Of a DNA stretch of 51,328 bases, positions 18,606 through 27,756 are shown piece by piece. Origin of the DNA: Verrucomicrobiota bacterium (GTDB taxonomy: Bacteria > Verrucomicrobiota > Verrucomicrobiia > Verrucomicrobiales > Akkermansiaceae). Under the pieces are notes generated by a model. The model saw nothing but the letters and a program-made list of their open reading frames with translations. It searched no databases and was not told the origin of the DNA. The stretch covers positions 1 through 51,328 of the forward strand of contig JAGWXY010000007.1 in NCBI GenBank assembly GCA_018969605.1, read 5' to 3'. How positions within the stretch are numbered: position 1 is the stretch's first letter; each line of letters begins with the position of its first letter. Both the position numbers and the translations under genes were made by a program.

Positions 18606-19739
18606 ATGAACGACGATGTGGTTTCACTCCTGCAGGCATTGATCCGCATTCCTTCGGTGAATCCGGACAATTCCCCCGGCACCAGCGAAACTGGCGAGGC
18701 AGCCATCGCCGAATTTTTGCGCGACTGGCTCGAAGCGATCGATGGCACGGTCAGCATCGAAGAAATCCAGTCCGGTCGCCCGAACCTCATCGCCCGCTTC
18801 GCCCCGCTCGATGGCAGGCCGCGCATTTTGTTTGGTCCGCATCTCGACACGGTTGGTGTTGCCAACATGACGATCGATCCCTTCGGTGGCGAAATCCGCG
18901 ATGGAAAAATTTGGGGCCGTGGCGCCTCCGACACGAAAGGCCCGATGGCTGCAATGCTCATTGCGCTCCAACGCAATCGCGATCGACTCGCTTCGCTCCC
19001 GATTGCCATCGATTTCGTCGCGTTCATGGGCGAAGAGTCGGGCCAATGGGGATCGAAACATTTCGCCAAACATCACGGTGAGAATTACAGCTTCGCGCTG
19101 GTCGGCGAACCCACCTCGATGGAAATCGTGCACCTCACGAAAGGTTCGCTCTGGGCCACCCTCCGCGCCACCGGCCGCGCCGCTCACAGCTCCCAACCCG
19201 AACGCGGCGACAATGCAATCGTCAAACTCGCCAGCGCGATGCTCGAAGTTCAACGCGACCTCAGCACCTCGCTCGCCAGCTTCACCCACCCGCAACTCGG
19301 ACACTCAACCCTCAACATCGGCCTCATCCGCGGCGGCTCGCGACCAAACATCGTGCCCGACCTCGCCGAGGCGGAACTCGACATCCGCATCACGCCCTCA
19401 CTCGCCCGCTCCGGCGGCGGACTCCAACTTCTGCGAGACTGCATCGCACGCCACCAACTGCCGATCGAGCTGATCAACCCGCACGAAAATCCACCCATGG
19501 AAACAAGCCCGGATCACCCCATGATCCAGCGCCTGCTCAACACCCCACCAGGCAGCAAACTGGCATGCGCCCCATGGTTTTCCGATGCCGCCCACCTCTC
19601 GCACGGCGGCATCCCGAGCATCTGCATCGGCCCCGGTTCAATCGACCAAGCCCACACGGCCGACGAATACATAAAAATCGACGCCCTGAAAAAGGGCGCC
19701 GATTTTTTCACAAGCTTCGTTGCAGGGCTCATGCATTGA
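18606..19739 (+). CDS. M20 family metallopeptidase (ArgE/DapE/CPG2-like)
   Basis: A 377-residue cytosolic zinc hydrolase. The metal-site motifs are in order: GPHLDTVG (His and Asp), GRGASDTKGPMAAML (bridging Asp), GEESGQWG (catalytic Glu pair), VGEPTSMEIV and a C-terminal HTADEYI. Between them lies the dimerisation domain beginning near GSLWATLRATGRAAHSSQPE. Substrate could be acetylornithine, succinyl-diaminopimelate or a peptide; the sequence alone does not decide. The ATG at 18606 was chosen because the upstream frame runs into the dispersed repeat. Confidence 0.9.
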   Translation: MNDDVVSLLQALIRIPSVNPDNSPGTSETGEAAIAEFLRDWLEAIDGTVSIEEIQSGRPNLIARFAPLDGRPRILFGPHLDTVGVANMTIDPFGGEIRDGKIWGRGASDTKGPMAAMLIALQRNRDRLASLPIAIDFVAFMGEESGQWGSKHFAKHHGENYSFALVGEPTSMEIVHLTKGSLWATLRATGRAAHSSQPERGDNAIVKLASAMLEVQRDLSTSLASFTHPQLGHSTLNIGLIRGGSRPNIVPDLAEAELDIRITPSLARSGGGLQLLRDCIARHQLPIELINPHENPPMETSPDHPMIQRLLNTPPGSKLACAPWFSDAAHLSHGGIPSICIGPGSIDQAHTADEYIKIDALKKGADFFTSFVAGLMH

Positions 19740-19757
19740 ACCCCGCGCTGGATCGAA

Positions 19758-20189
19758 TCAGCCCGCTTGGGCTTCACCGTTCGGACCTTGCTGCACATGC
19801 ACCACACGCAGCGGCAGGCGTACAAGGATCTCGCCATCGCATCCAATGTCGATCGAGTAAATGCCATCTTCAGGGAAACGAAGACCCTGCAGATTCATCA
19901 CCACATTGCGCGTGAGGAAAGGCACATTCTTCGGCAACTGCACATCGAACTCGGGCTCGATCGGCATGTTGTTTGGATCAAGCGACTCGCCGTCTTCGTT
20001 GATGATGTTGATGGAGAGTTTGTGTCGACCGGCATCTTCCTGCGTGAAACAGAAACGCAGCGCCAAGGCGCATGACGGGTGAACCACCGGCAACGATCGG
20101 GCGGCAAGGGTATCGAAGGTTCCGGTAATGACGAGCTTGCCGTTGTAGTCGGCAGCAAAGTCGCAAAGCGTGGCAATTTGAATGTCCAT
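19758..20189 (-). CDS. DUF6941-like conserved protein
   Basis: About 143 residues, soluble, mostly beta. The opening MDIQIATLCDFAADYNGKL, followed by GTFDTLAARSLP, matches a small conserved family (DUF6941) of unknown function found in several bacterial phyla; this assignment is from memory of the pattern. There are no catalytic motifs or signal peptide. A longer start at 20252 would add 21 residues without family character. It stands alone between the M20 peptidase (convergent, 18 bases away) and a long non-coding region. Confidence 0.65.
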   Translation of the reverse strand: MDIQIATLCDFAADYNGKLVITGTFDTLAARSLPVVHPSCALALRFCFTQEDAGRHKLSINIINEDGESLDPNNMPIEPEFDVQLPKNVPFLTRNVVMNLQGLRFPEDGIYSIDIGCDGEILVRLPLRVVHVQQGPNGEAQAG

Positions 20190-21007
20190 GATGATGTTTG
20201 AAATGAAAGCGCCGCTGGCATTCGCCACGCGCGCACGATCTTTTGATTCCATCGCATCACGCCGTAAAGCGTAAAACTTCCCGCACAGGATTCGTCACAA
20301 TCACCACGCGCACCAAGCACCCATTCACCATGGGTGAATTTCACCAAATCCGACCCAAAACCCAAGCCCCTCATTTGCAGCAGGCTAAGGTCTTTTCCGC
20401 AGTTTTTCACCACTTATTCACAATCAGGGCTCGGCTAAACTAGGAAATTCGGTGGTCAACTTGAAACACGAGCGCCGAATCCAAGCGACCTCGGAGCCAC
20501 CCGCAAAAGTCAATGTGAACAAGCTGTTCAAACATGCGAATACCTGTGAAATTAAATCACAATCAATTGAAATATAACTAATTATAAAACCATCGTCAGC
20601 TTCAATCTTACGCTTCCAACAATACCTTCAAGCCAATAAATGAGCCGAATTTTTGATACCAGATCCAACACCAACCCAAGCAACCCACGACGCCGCGCCA
20701 AAAGTCAGCTCGACTTATTCCGACTTATTCACAACGCGAAAACTCCCAAGAAAAACGCATGCAAGCCCCTACCCACCCATATCAGAAAATCTGTAAATCA
20801 GAGGTCCTCTTAAAAACATCCCCGCCACGGATCTCACTCAACCCGGATTCCGAAGAAGGAACCACGAAAGTCACGATACAACACAAAAAAAGAAGTTCTT
20901 GGGGAAGTTTATGGCTTTTCCAAAATGGTGAAACATGCGTGACATGAAAATCTCATGCCTTTCGTGAAATTTCGTGTGTTTCGTGGTTTCAAATTCTGTT
21001 TTCAGAT
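20190..21007. other. 818-bp non-coding AT-rich region with DnaA-box-like 9-mers
   Basis: No open frame here looks like a gene. The middle (about 20545-20592) is strongly AT-rich in a GC-rich genome. TTATTCACA, a match to the DnaA box TTATNCACA, occurs exactly at 20414-20422 and 20725-20733, and a one-mismatch version lies on the other strand at 20514-20522. CGACTTATTC is directly repeated at 20711-20730. A dispersed repeat copy occupies 20855-20990. An origin or a DnaA-binding locus is possible but unproven; no dnaA, dnaN or gidA is nearby. Confidence 0.45.
20855..20990. repeat. dispersed CACGAA-type repeat, copy 2
   Basis: The left arm AACCACGAAAGTCAC (20860-20874) is identical to that of copy 1; the right arm TTTCGTGTGTTTCGTGGTT (20970-20988) differs by two bases. 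The 136-bp unit ends about 18 bases beyond the dnaE stop and could affect the 3' end of its transcript. Confidence 0.75.
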
Positions 21008-24000
21008 TCAATCCGCATCGATCCAACGGTCCAGCGCTGATTCTAATTCGCGTCCGAGCTTCACTCGATAGGCCTCGCCCGCTTCCACCGTGGCGCGCTT
21101 GCCCGCGCTGTTCTGGATGTGAAACCTCACCGGCGTGCTGCCGGGATGCGCGCCAAGGATGCGCGAAATTTCCTCGATGTCCCAATCGCCATGACGGCTG
21201 GTCCACAACACAAGATCGAGCACACCCTTGCCATTGGCGCTCGCCCGCTTGGGCTTGAGCTCCGAGACATCAGATCCGGTCAGGCGAAAACCACCGGTCC
21301 GTTCGTCGCTCTGCACCGCACAACGCATTTTCACAATCTTGCCTACTTCGAGCAGACCCTCATCGCGTGCGGGCACAAAACTCTCGCCCCACAAAACGAC
21401 CTCGGAACTGCCGGTGAAATCCTCAAGCACCAAAACACCAAACGGCTTGCCGGTCTTGGTCACTTTGGCCTCAAGCGAACGGATCATTCCCGCAAACGGA
21501 AAACGATCACGCGGATTCGACAAATCGAGATCCTCAATCAACCCTAGGCGCTTGAAGCGGTCGGAGTCAATGACACCACGGAATTTGTCGAGCGGATGAC
21601 CCGTCACATAAAACCCGAGCAATTCCTTCTCGTGCGCCAGGCGTTCATCTTTGCTCCACTCGACAACACTAGGCGCGTCGGCAGATTTCTTTGAGCTCGG
21701 TGCCGGTGCGGAAAATCCCATGTCGCCAAACAACGAAACCTGACCCGACGCACGGTCGCGTTGCAGTGAAGATGCCGTGGCCACGACCTGCTCGAGACGG
21801 GCAAACATTCCCGCCCGCGTTTCACCGGTCCAATCAAGTGCGCCGGCCTTGACGAGGTTTTCAAGGATGCGCTTGTTGACAACCTTCGAGTCGAGCCGAG
21901 CCGCGAGATCATCGAGCGAGGCAAATTTCCCCTTCGCCTCGCGCTCCGCAATCGCCGTGGCCATCGCCGCTTCACCGCAGTTCTTGATCGCCGCCAGCCC
22001 GTAGCGAATCCCCTGACCACCACCGGGCGTCGCCGCCGGGCAAAAGCGCAGCCCCGACGCATTGAGGTCGGGCGGCAGGATCTCGATGCCCATGCGATGA
22101 CACTCGGAAACAAACGCGCCGATCTTGTCGGTGTTGTGGATTTCGTTCGATAGCAACGCGGCCATGAACTCGACCGGGTGATTCGCCTTGAGCCAAGCGG
22201 TCCAGTAGGAAATGTGACCGTAACAGGCCGAGTGCGATTTGTTGAAACCGTAGCCGGCGAACATTTCGATTTTCTCGAAAATCTTGCCCGCCAAGGCCTC
22301 GCCGATGCCGTTGGTCTTGCCGCAACCTTCGACAAATTTTCCCCGCTCCTTGGCCATCTTCTCGGGATCCTTCTTGCCCATCGCGCGCCGCAAAAGGTCA
22401 GCGCCGCCCAGCGTGTATCCCGCCAGCAGCTTGGCCGCATTTTGCACCTGCTCCTGATAGATCATCACCCCGTAGGTATTGCCGCAGACCTGCTCGAGCA
22501 GCGGATGCTCGTACATGGCCTTCTTGCGGCCCTTCTTGACCTCGATCATCTGATCGATGAACTCCATCGCTCCCGGTCGGTACAGCGCCAGCAAGTCGAT
22601 GATGTCATCAATCCTCTCGATCTGATACTTGCGGCAGGTCTCGACCATTCCGCCCGACTCGAGCTGGAACACGCCCATCGTCTCGCCGCGGTTGAGCAGA
22701 TCAAAGGTCGGCTGATCATCCAATGGCACATCCTCGATGCGAAAATTCGGCTTCACCGAGCGGATGTGCTCGACCGCTTCCTGGATGACCGTGAGGTTGC
22801 GCAAACCTAGGAAATCCATTTTCAGCAGACCCACTTCGGTGATGGCGCCCATGTCGTACTGCGTCACCACCTCACCCTCGTTGCCGCGCGTGAGCGGCAC
22901 ATGATCATCCAAGGCACGATCGCCAATCACGATGCCCGCCGCGTGGATACCAACATTGCGGTTGAGGCCCTCAAGCGCCAGCGCGTAGGCCCATGCGTCC
23001 TGATAAGTCGACGATGCCTCGATCGTCTCGCGAAGCTCGGTATTTCGCTCCCACTCGCGCGCCAGAATCGAATCTCCAAACTTTTTCTTCTCATCCTGAT
23101 TGAGCGGTTTGGCATCGATCATTTTCGACAAACGATCACCCTCGGAATATGCCAAGCCCATCACCCGAGCGACATCGCGAATCACACTCTTGGCGCCCAT
23201 CGTACCGTATGTGATGATGTGCGAAACACAGCGCTCGCCGTACTTTTGGCGCACATAATCAATCACCTCGGGCCTGCGCGATTGGCAAAAATCGATATCA
23301 ACATCCGGCGGGCTCACCCGCTCGGGATTGAGGAAGCGCTCGAACAACAAACCAAACTTGAGCGGGCAAATGTCGGTGATCCCCAAGGCATACGCCACCA
23401 GCGATCCCGCCGCCGATCCACGCCCCGGCCCCACCGGAATGTTTTGCTCCCGTGCCCAGCGGATGAAGTCCGCCGTGATCAGGAAGTACGATGCGAAACC
23501 AAGTTGGTTAATGACCCCCGCCTCATACTTGAGTCGACCGAAAATCTCCGGATCGGCCGCCTTCTCCGCGCCATAGCGCGAAACCAATCCCTCGGTGCAA
23601 AGCCGCATCAGATACTCCTCGCGCGGGCTGCCGTCCGGCGTACCAAATTGCGGGTATTTTTCCGATGAAGTGGAATCGAGCTTCATCTCGACATTGCAAC
23701 GCTCGGCAATTTCCAGCGTCGCATCGCATGCCTCGGGCAGCTCGGCAAAAATCGCGCGCATTTCCTCCGCCGACTTGAAATAGACCTCCGCCGAATAACG
23801 CATGCGGCTTTCATCAATAAGCTGATGCCCGGTACCGATGCAGATCATGACATCGTGCGCGTCATGATCCTTGCGATCGAGGAAGTGCACATCATTGGCC
23901 GCCACCGGCTTGAGGCCAAATTCCTTGGCGAGCTTAAGCAAAATCGGATTCACCCGACGCTGCGCCTCCATCCCGTGATCGTGAATCTCCACATAGGTGT

Positions 24001-24517
24001 TGGCCGCACCATAAATTTCCACCAACTCAGCCAGCGTCTCACGCGCTTTTGCCTCATCGCCCGCATGCAGCCACTCGTTCACCGGACCCGAAATGCAACC
24101 GGTAAGGCAGATCACCCCTTTGGAAAATTCCCGCAACGCAGCGCGATCAACCCGCGGCTTGCCATGGTAGAGCCCCTCAAGATGCCCCTTCGAAACCAGC
24201 TTCGACAAATTATTCCACCCCTCGTTGTTCTCCGCAAGCAAAGTCAAATGCGTCGCCCGCTTGCGCCCCACCAACTCTTTCTTTTCATCCATCGAAAATG
24301 GCGCGAGATAAATCTCACAGCCAAAAATCGGCTTCACCCCGGCCTTCTTGCACTTCTGGTAAAACTCCACCGCCCCAAACAAATTCCCATGGTCGGTCAC
24401 CGCCACCGCCGGCATCCCCATCGACACCGCACGCTTCGCCAAATCCCCCATGCGGATCATCCCATCCAACAACGAAAACTCGCTGTGGACATGCAGGTGG
24501 ACGAAAGAATCAGACAT
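21008..24517 (-). CDS. dnaE: DNA polymerase III alpha subunit
   Basis: Replicative polymerase catalytic subunit, 1,169 residues. The N-terminal PHP domain begins with FVHLHVHSEFSLLDG; the catalytic aspartates lie in PPDVDIDFCQSRR; the palm and fingers continue through GPGRGSAAGSLVAYALGITD and the tandem helix-hairpin region. The C-terminus has an OB-fold (LVLEDFTGSSEVVLWGE) and a short final domain. Length and order match bacterial DnaE1. The start MSDSFVHLHVHSEFS is unambiguous. It is transcribed alone, after a long non-coding region downstream. Confidence 0.97.
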   Translation of the reverse strand: MSDSFVHLHVHSEFSLLDGMIRMGDLAKRAVSMGMPAVAVTDHGNLFGAVEFYQKCKKAGVKPIFGCEIYLAPFSMDEKKELVGRKRATHLTLLAENNEGWNNLSKLVSKGHLEGLYHGKPRVDRAALREFSKGVICLTGCISGPVNEWLHAGDEAKARETLAELVEIYGAANTYVEIHDHGMEAQRRVNPILLKLAKEFGLKPVAANDVHFLDRKDHDAHDVMICIGTGHQLIDESRMRYSAEVYFKSAEEMRAIFAELPEACDATLEIAERCNVEMKLDSTSSEKYPQFGTPDGSPREEYLMRLCTEGLVSRYGAEKAADPEIFGRLKYEAGVINQLGFASYFLITADFIRWAREQNIPVGPGRGSAAGSLVAYALGITDICPLKFGLLFERFLNPERVSPPDVDIDFCQSRRPEVIDYVRQKYGERCVSHIITYGTMGAKSVIRDVARVMGLAYSEGDRLSKMIDAKPLNQDEKKKFGDSILAREWERNTELRETIEASSTYQDAWAYALALEGLNRNVGIHAAGIVIGDRALDDHVPLTRGNEGEVVTQYDMGAITEVGLLKMDFLGLRNLTVIQEAVEHIRSVKPNFRIEDVPLDDQPTFDLLNRGETMGVFQLESGGMVETCRKYQIERIDDIIDLLALYRPGAMEFIDQMIEVKKGRKKAMYEHPLLEQVCGNTYGVMIYQEQVQNAAKLLAGYTLGGADLLRRAMGKKDPEKMAKERGKFVEGCGKTNGIGEALAGKIFEKIEMFAGYGFNKSHSACYGHISYWTAWLKANHPVEFMAALLSNEIHNTDKIGAFVSECHRMGIEILPPDLNASGLRFCPAATPGGGQGIRYGLAAIKNCGEAAMATAIAEREAKGKFASLDDLAARLDSKVVNKRILENLVKAGALDWTGETRAGMFARLEQVVATASSLQRDRASGQVSLFGDMGFSAPAPSSKKSADAPSVVEWSKDERLAHEKELLGFYVTGHPLDKFRGVIDSDRFKRLGLIEDLDLSNPRDRFPFAGMIRSLEAKVTKTGKPFGVLVLEDFTGSSEVVLWGESFVPARDEGLLEVGKIVKMRCAVQSDERTGGFRLTGSDVSELKPKRASANGKGVLDLVLWTSRHGDWDIEEISRILGAHPGSTPVRFHIQNSAGKRATVEAGEAYRVKLGRELESALDRWIDAD

Positions 24518-24635
24518 CGGACGGCCACCAAGCTATCCACCACCCCGACAAGCGCAAGCGGTGGAAGTGGGAAATTTGAAAACCCCCATTTTTCCAAAAA
24601 ATATATGCGGGCCGTCGCATCATTTTTTCACCGCA

Positions 24636-25327
24636 TCACTCGCTCAGAATCTTTCGAGCGGACTCGTTCAATCGACAAGGAATGGAATCAATCGGAATGA
24701 TGAGACCGTCATGGGTTCTGACCACATTTGCAGGCCTCAAATCGAATACAGCGACATCTTCCCGGAAAATGCCAGCGAGTTCTCATACCCAACCGAAAAG
24801 TGGGCGGCGAGTTGCCTGAATCCCAGCTCCTCTGTCATCAAACGCACAATTTCGCTCGGCGTGGCATCGTCTCCGCGAATATGCGGCTAGCGGGTGAGAA
24901 TCCTCGGTCTGTGGCGTTCGCCGGCCACTCCAACAAAAGACACCCGATCCGCAAAAATTTCATTCTGCAACAAGATCCTATCCAGATACTCCATGGGGAG
25001 AGCAGGCTCAAGATAAGGCATTCCAAAATCAAAGGAGACAACATAACCTGCTGCAGCAGGTTTCGTGAACTTCAACCAAGTCCGACTCTCCTCCATGAAA
25101 GTCAGATCGTGCTCCCTGCCGCCCTCTTTCAGCGGTTGGAGCCCTTCGAAGAAACATCCCGCTTCTTCCGCCCATCTGACGACACGACGGAAGCTTTCGT
25201 CGTAAATGGACCACTCATCGATTTCGCCATACGGTCCACTTGGGCATAAGCGTCCTGAGAGGTCGTCGCAGGCCTCTCCAAGCGAGCGGTCGCGATCCGG
25301 TTGAGGTAGGGAGCTTTGTTCATTCAA
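24636..25327 (-). pseudogene. decayed polyvalent-protein-kinase-like gene
   Basis: Read from 25327 downward, the frame gives a protein with WLKFTKPAAAGYVVSFDFG, LPMEYLDRILLQNEIFADRV and then a TAG at 24887-24889. The same frame continues after it with PHIRGDDATPSEIVRLMTEE and GYENSLAF. A run of four A (24766-24769, T on this strand) then needs one extra base to restore FREDVAVFDLRPANVVRTHD and IIPIDSIP, ending at a TGA at 24636-24638. One nonsense and one frameshift therefore break an otherwise continuous protein of about 230 residues. The fold resembles the putative polyvalent protein kinase domain seen in phage and plasmid proteins; that family call is moderate. Confidence 0.75.
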
Positions 25328-25425
25328 TTGAGATTAAAATACCCTTTTTGATCCTTCGCTCCAGCACAAATCTTGAATATTCACGGTTAAATAATTTAGC
25401 CGCTGATGCCACCCATCGGATATGA

Positions 25426-26316
25426 TCAATTCCCATCCGCCACCGCGCGGCGGCCGAGCTGCATCCATCGATAGCCAAGCACCCAAGCCAGTCCTGCCAC
25501 GGGATAGGCAAAAACAAGCCCAACCACGAGCGCGATCAATCCCGCCAGCATGACCCCAATCGCCGCAAAGCCCAGCAACATGAGCTTTGCTTTGTGACCC
25601 TCGGTAATTTTTGCGCTGTACTTGAAAGCATCGATCACTCCGCAGTTGCGATCGACCAAGGCAGTCATGGCCTGACCATATTTCAGTCCGAGCCAAATAC
25701 CAGGTACGATGAGTAAGATAAGACCCACCACAATCATCAAGGTGAGCAGCAACCATACACCAATTCCCCGGAGCAATTTGTCGCCCTCGCCAAAAATCTG
25801 CGCGATCCCGAAAGGTCTTCCCGAAACGAGGTTCAGAGCAAAACGCGTTGCCCCCAACGTAATGAAAATACCAACAACCTGCATCGCCAGTTGGTTAAAA
25901 ACACTTCCCTGATCGCGCGACGATTCGATCAGCGGTTTCCAGCCCATCGCGTAGTCGATCACACTCAGCATGACCGCGACCACGAAGTAGACCGCCAACA
26001 CAGTGATCATCGCCAAAACCAGCTGACCGAAGTTTTTCTTCGTCAACTCAAACGCACGCTTCACACATGCGCCCACTTCGAGCGACTCAATGCTGCCCGG
26101 CTCGGGTTCAAAGTCTGGACCCACCACCGGCAATGGGGGTGGCGGCTGATCAAACAAGCCCGCAACTTTGCCCGCCGCGATCCAGTCCTTCATGCCATTC
26201 GACCAGACCAGGTCCTTCTCGGCATCGAGCTCACCGTTAGCCGCCATGCCCCGCAGCGTTTCAAAATCCACCGGCCCGACCTGCTCTCCCTTTCGCGTGT
26301 GATACCATTCGCTCAT
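25426..26316 (-). CDS. GYF_2-domain multi-pass membrane protein
   Basis: 296 residues. The N-terminus (MSEWYHTRKGEQVGPVDFET, continuing to DWIAAGKVAGLF) is a GYF_2/DUF4339 domain, thought to bind peptides. A proline-rich linker follows (PPPPLPVVGPDF), then about five membrane segments with LLLTLMIVVGLILLIVPGIW, which resembles DUF975-type membrane proteins. This fusion is common in Verrucomicrobiota and Planctomycetota, but its role is unknown. A start twelve codons upstream is possible; MSEWYH is the usual one. Confidence 0.8.
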   Translation of the reverse strand: MSEWYHTRKGEQVGPVDFETLRGMAANGELDAEKDLVWSNGMKDWIAAGKVAGLFDQPPPPLPVVGPDFEPEPGSIESLEVGACVKRAFELTKKNFGQLVLAMITVLAVYFVVAVMLSVIDYAMGWKPLIESSRDQGSVFNQLAMQVVGIFITLGATRFALNLVSGRPFGIAQIFGEGDKLLRGIGVWLLLTLMIVVGLILLIVPGIWLGLKYGQAMTALVDRNCGVIDAFKYSAKITEGHKAKLMLLGFAAIGVMLAGLIALVVGLVFAYPVAGLAWVLGYRWMQLGRRAVADGN

Positions 26317-26542
26317 CGATGACCGGATACGGAAAAATGCGCCCGCAAGCAAGAGATCTCACGCGTAATGTGGTGGCAATGGAGCGAAGCGACATGGCGG
26401 AAGAAAAAAAGCCCAATGATTTCCGCAATTTTCAACCGCCGTACCCTTCTTCCCTCAATGATCCAATTTCCCTATTATCCAATGTCCATTCCCTAATTTC
26501 CCCCTTGCCACCGGCATTTTCGCGCCGATAAACTCAGGCACT

Positions 26543-27001
26543 ATGAATTCAAAACTGGCATTCGCACTGGCTACCACCCTTCTCTTTAGCTCCTGCGCGC
26601 AGGACAGCCTCACTGGTGATGTTTACTCACGCGGTGAAGCCGGTCGCGCCCAAGCGGTTCAAACTGGCCGCATCACCTCAATCCGCCCCGTAAAAATCGA
26701 AGGCGGCAGCCAAGGCGGCGCCCTCGCAGGTGCGATCGCAGGCGGCGTCCTCGGCAGCAACATCGGCAGCGGCCGCGCCTCCAACACCGCTGGCGCCATC
26801 GGCGGTGCCATGGTCGGCAGCGCCATCGCCTCGCAGGCCCAACAGGCGATGACCTCGCGCCGCGGCATCGAAATCTCCGTCCGCCTCGACCAAGGTGGCT
26901 CGGTCGCCATCGTCCAAGAGGTCAACCCGCGCGAGCAATTCTCCGTCGGCGACCGCGTCCGCATCATCAGCTTAGGCGGTCGTTCACGCGTTTCTTACTG
27001 A
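26543..27001 (+). CDS. SlyB-like glycine-zipper lipoprotein
   Basis: 152 residues. A lipoprotein signal peptide ends in the lipobox LFSSC (Cys 19 or so). RITSIRPVKIEG is followed by a glycine-zipper 2TM segment (GGALAGAIAGGVLGSNIGSG, then GAIGGAMVGSAIASQ) and a small beta domain, the layout of SlyB/Pcp-type outer-membrane lipoproteins. These stabilise the outer membrane in Gram-negative bacteria. It is preceded by 226 non-coding bases and followed by a strong terminator, so it is probably a single-gene unit. Confidence 0.88.
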   Translation: MNSKLAFALATTLLFSSCAQDSLTGDVYSRGEAGRAQAVQTGRITSIRPVKIEGGSQGGALAGAIAGGVLGSNIGSGRASNTAGAIGGAMVGSAIASQAQQAMTSRRGIEISVRLDQGGSVAIVQEVNPREQFSVGDRVRIISLGGRSRVSY

Positions 27002-27032
27002 TCACTCGCATCGCGACTCTCAAAACTCCCCC

Positions 27033-27066
27033 AAGCCCCCACCGCTCCGGCGCTGGGGGCTTTTTT
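27033..27066 (+). terminator. intrinsic terminator after the SlyB-like gene
   Basis: AAGCCCCCA (27033-27041) pairs with TGGGGGCTT (27054-27062); inside, CGC pairs with GCG around TCCG with one C-C mismatch. Six T follow on the plus strand. It separates the lipoprotein gene from the AbiE-type pair. Confidence 0.9.
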
Positions 27067-27088
27067 CTGAATAAATCTTCTTTCTTTT

Positions 27089-27117
27089 TGTCAGAAAATA
27101 TTTTATTTTTTCTGACA
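27089..27117. promoter_or_regulatory. inverted repeat upstream of abiEi-like gene
   Basis: TGTCAGAAAA (27089-27098) and TTTTCTGACA (27108-27117) are exact 10-bp inverted repeats separated by nine A/T bases, ending 13 bases before the ATG of the antitoxin gene. AbiEi antitoxins repress their own promoter through inverted repeats, so this is the likely operator; the AT-rich centre may include the -10 region. Confidence 0.75.
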
Positions 27118-27130
27118 TAAGCCACCCACG

Positions 27131-27754
27131 ATGAACAAACATGCTGACTCCATTGACGCCACCATCCTCGACCGCATCCGGTCGGGTACGAAGGATCATG
27201 TCTGGACACCGCAGGATTTCCTCGACCTGGGATCTCGTGCCGCCGTGGACAAAGCGCTTTCGCGCAACTGCAAGCTTGGCTCCATCCGCCGCGCGGGCCG
27301 CGGTCTCTACCACCTGCCGCGAAACCACCCCACACTTGGCCCGCTCGGTCCGAGCTACGACGCCATGCAGGATCTCGTCAAACGCAAGGCCGGTGGCGCC
27401 GTATTTCCCACCGGCGCGCACGCAGCCAACGTCCTTGGCCTGAGCGACCAAGTGCCGATGAAAAGCTGGCACCTCACCACCGGCCCCAGCCGCCGCATCC
27501 TAAGCGGCAAATCCCAGATCGTGCTCCGCCACATTTCCCCACGCTTCGTTTCCACCAAGAACCCGAAAAGCGCCCAGGTCATCCTCGCCCTGCGTTGGCT
27601 CGGAAAGCGTGCCGTGGACGACGATGTCATTTCCAAGCTCCGCCGAAACCTCTCTTCGTCCGATCGCTCCGATCTACTCGCTGATGCAGCCTGTGCCCCC
27701 GCATGGATCGCCGACATCTTCCACCACCTCGCCAAGGACCCGTCTACTGCCTGA
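27131..27754 (+). CDS. AbiEi-like (DUF6088) antitoxin
   Basis: A 207-residue protein. The N-terminal winged-helix part (about residues 8-65, with VWTPQDFLDLGSRAAVDKAL and GRGLYHLPRNHP) resembles AbiEi/DUF6088 transcriptional antitoxins, followed by the alpha-beta antitoxin domain. It is intact and preceded by a good operator-like inverted repeat. Two bases after its stop begins an AbiEii-like toxin gene that is disrupted by two stop codons. The protein may still act as a repressor or protect against related toxins. Confidence 0.85.
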   Translation: MNKHADSIDATILDRIRSGTKDHVWTPQDFLDLGSRAAVDKALSRNCKLGSIRRAGRGLYHLPRNHPTLGPLGPSYDAMQDLVKRKAGGAVFPTGAHAANVLGLSDQVPMKSWHLTTGPSRRILSGKSQIVLRHISPRFVSTKNPKSAQVILALRWLGKRAVDDDVISKLRRNLSSSDRSDLLADAACAPAWIADIFHHLAKDPSTA

Positions 27755-27756
27755 TC

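Noticed and set aside
18333-20990. The two CACGAA-type units as insertion sequences
   Set aside because: They carry no transposase and no visible target duplication; repeat is the safer call.
18223-21007. Possible tRNA, riboswitch or small RNA in the long intergenic regions
   Set aside because: No cloverleaf, T-loop or known riboswitch core could be recognised by eye; only repeats and AT-rich sequence are seen.
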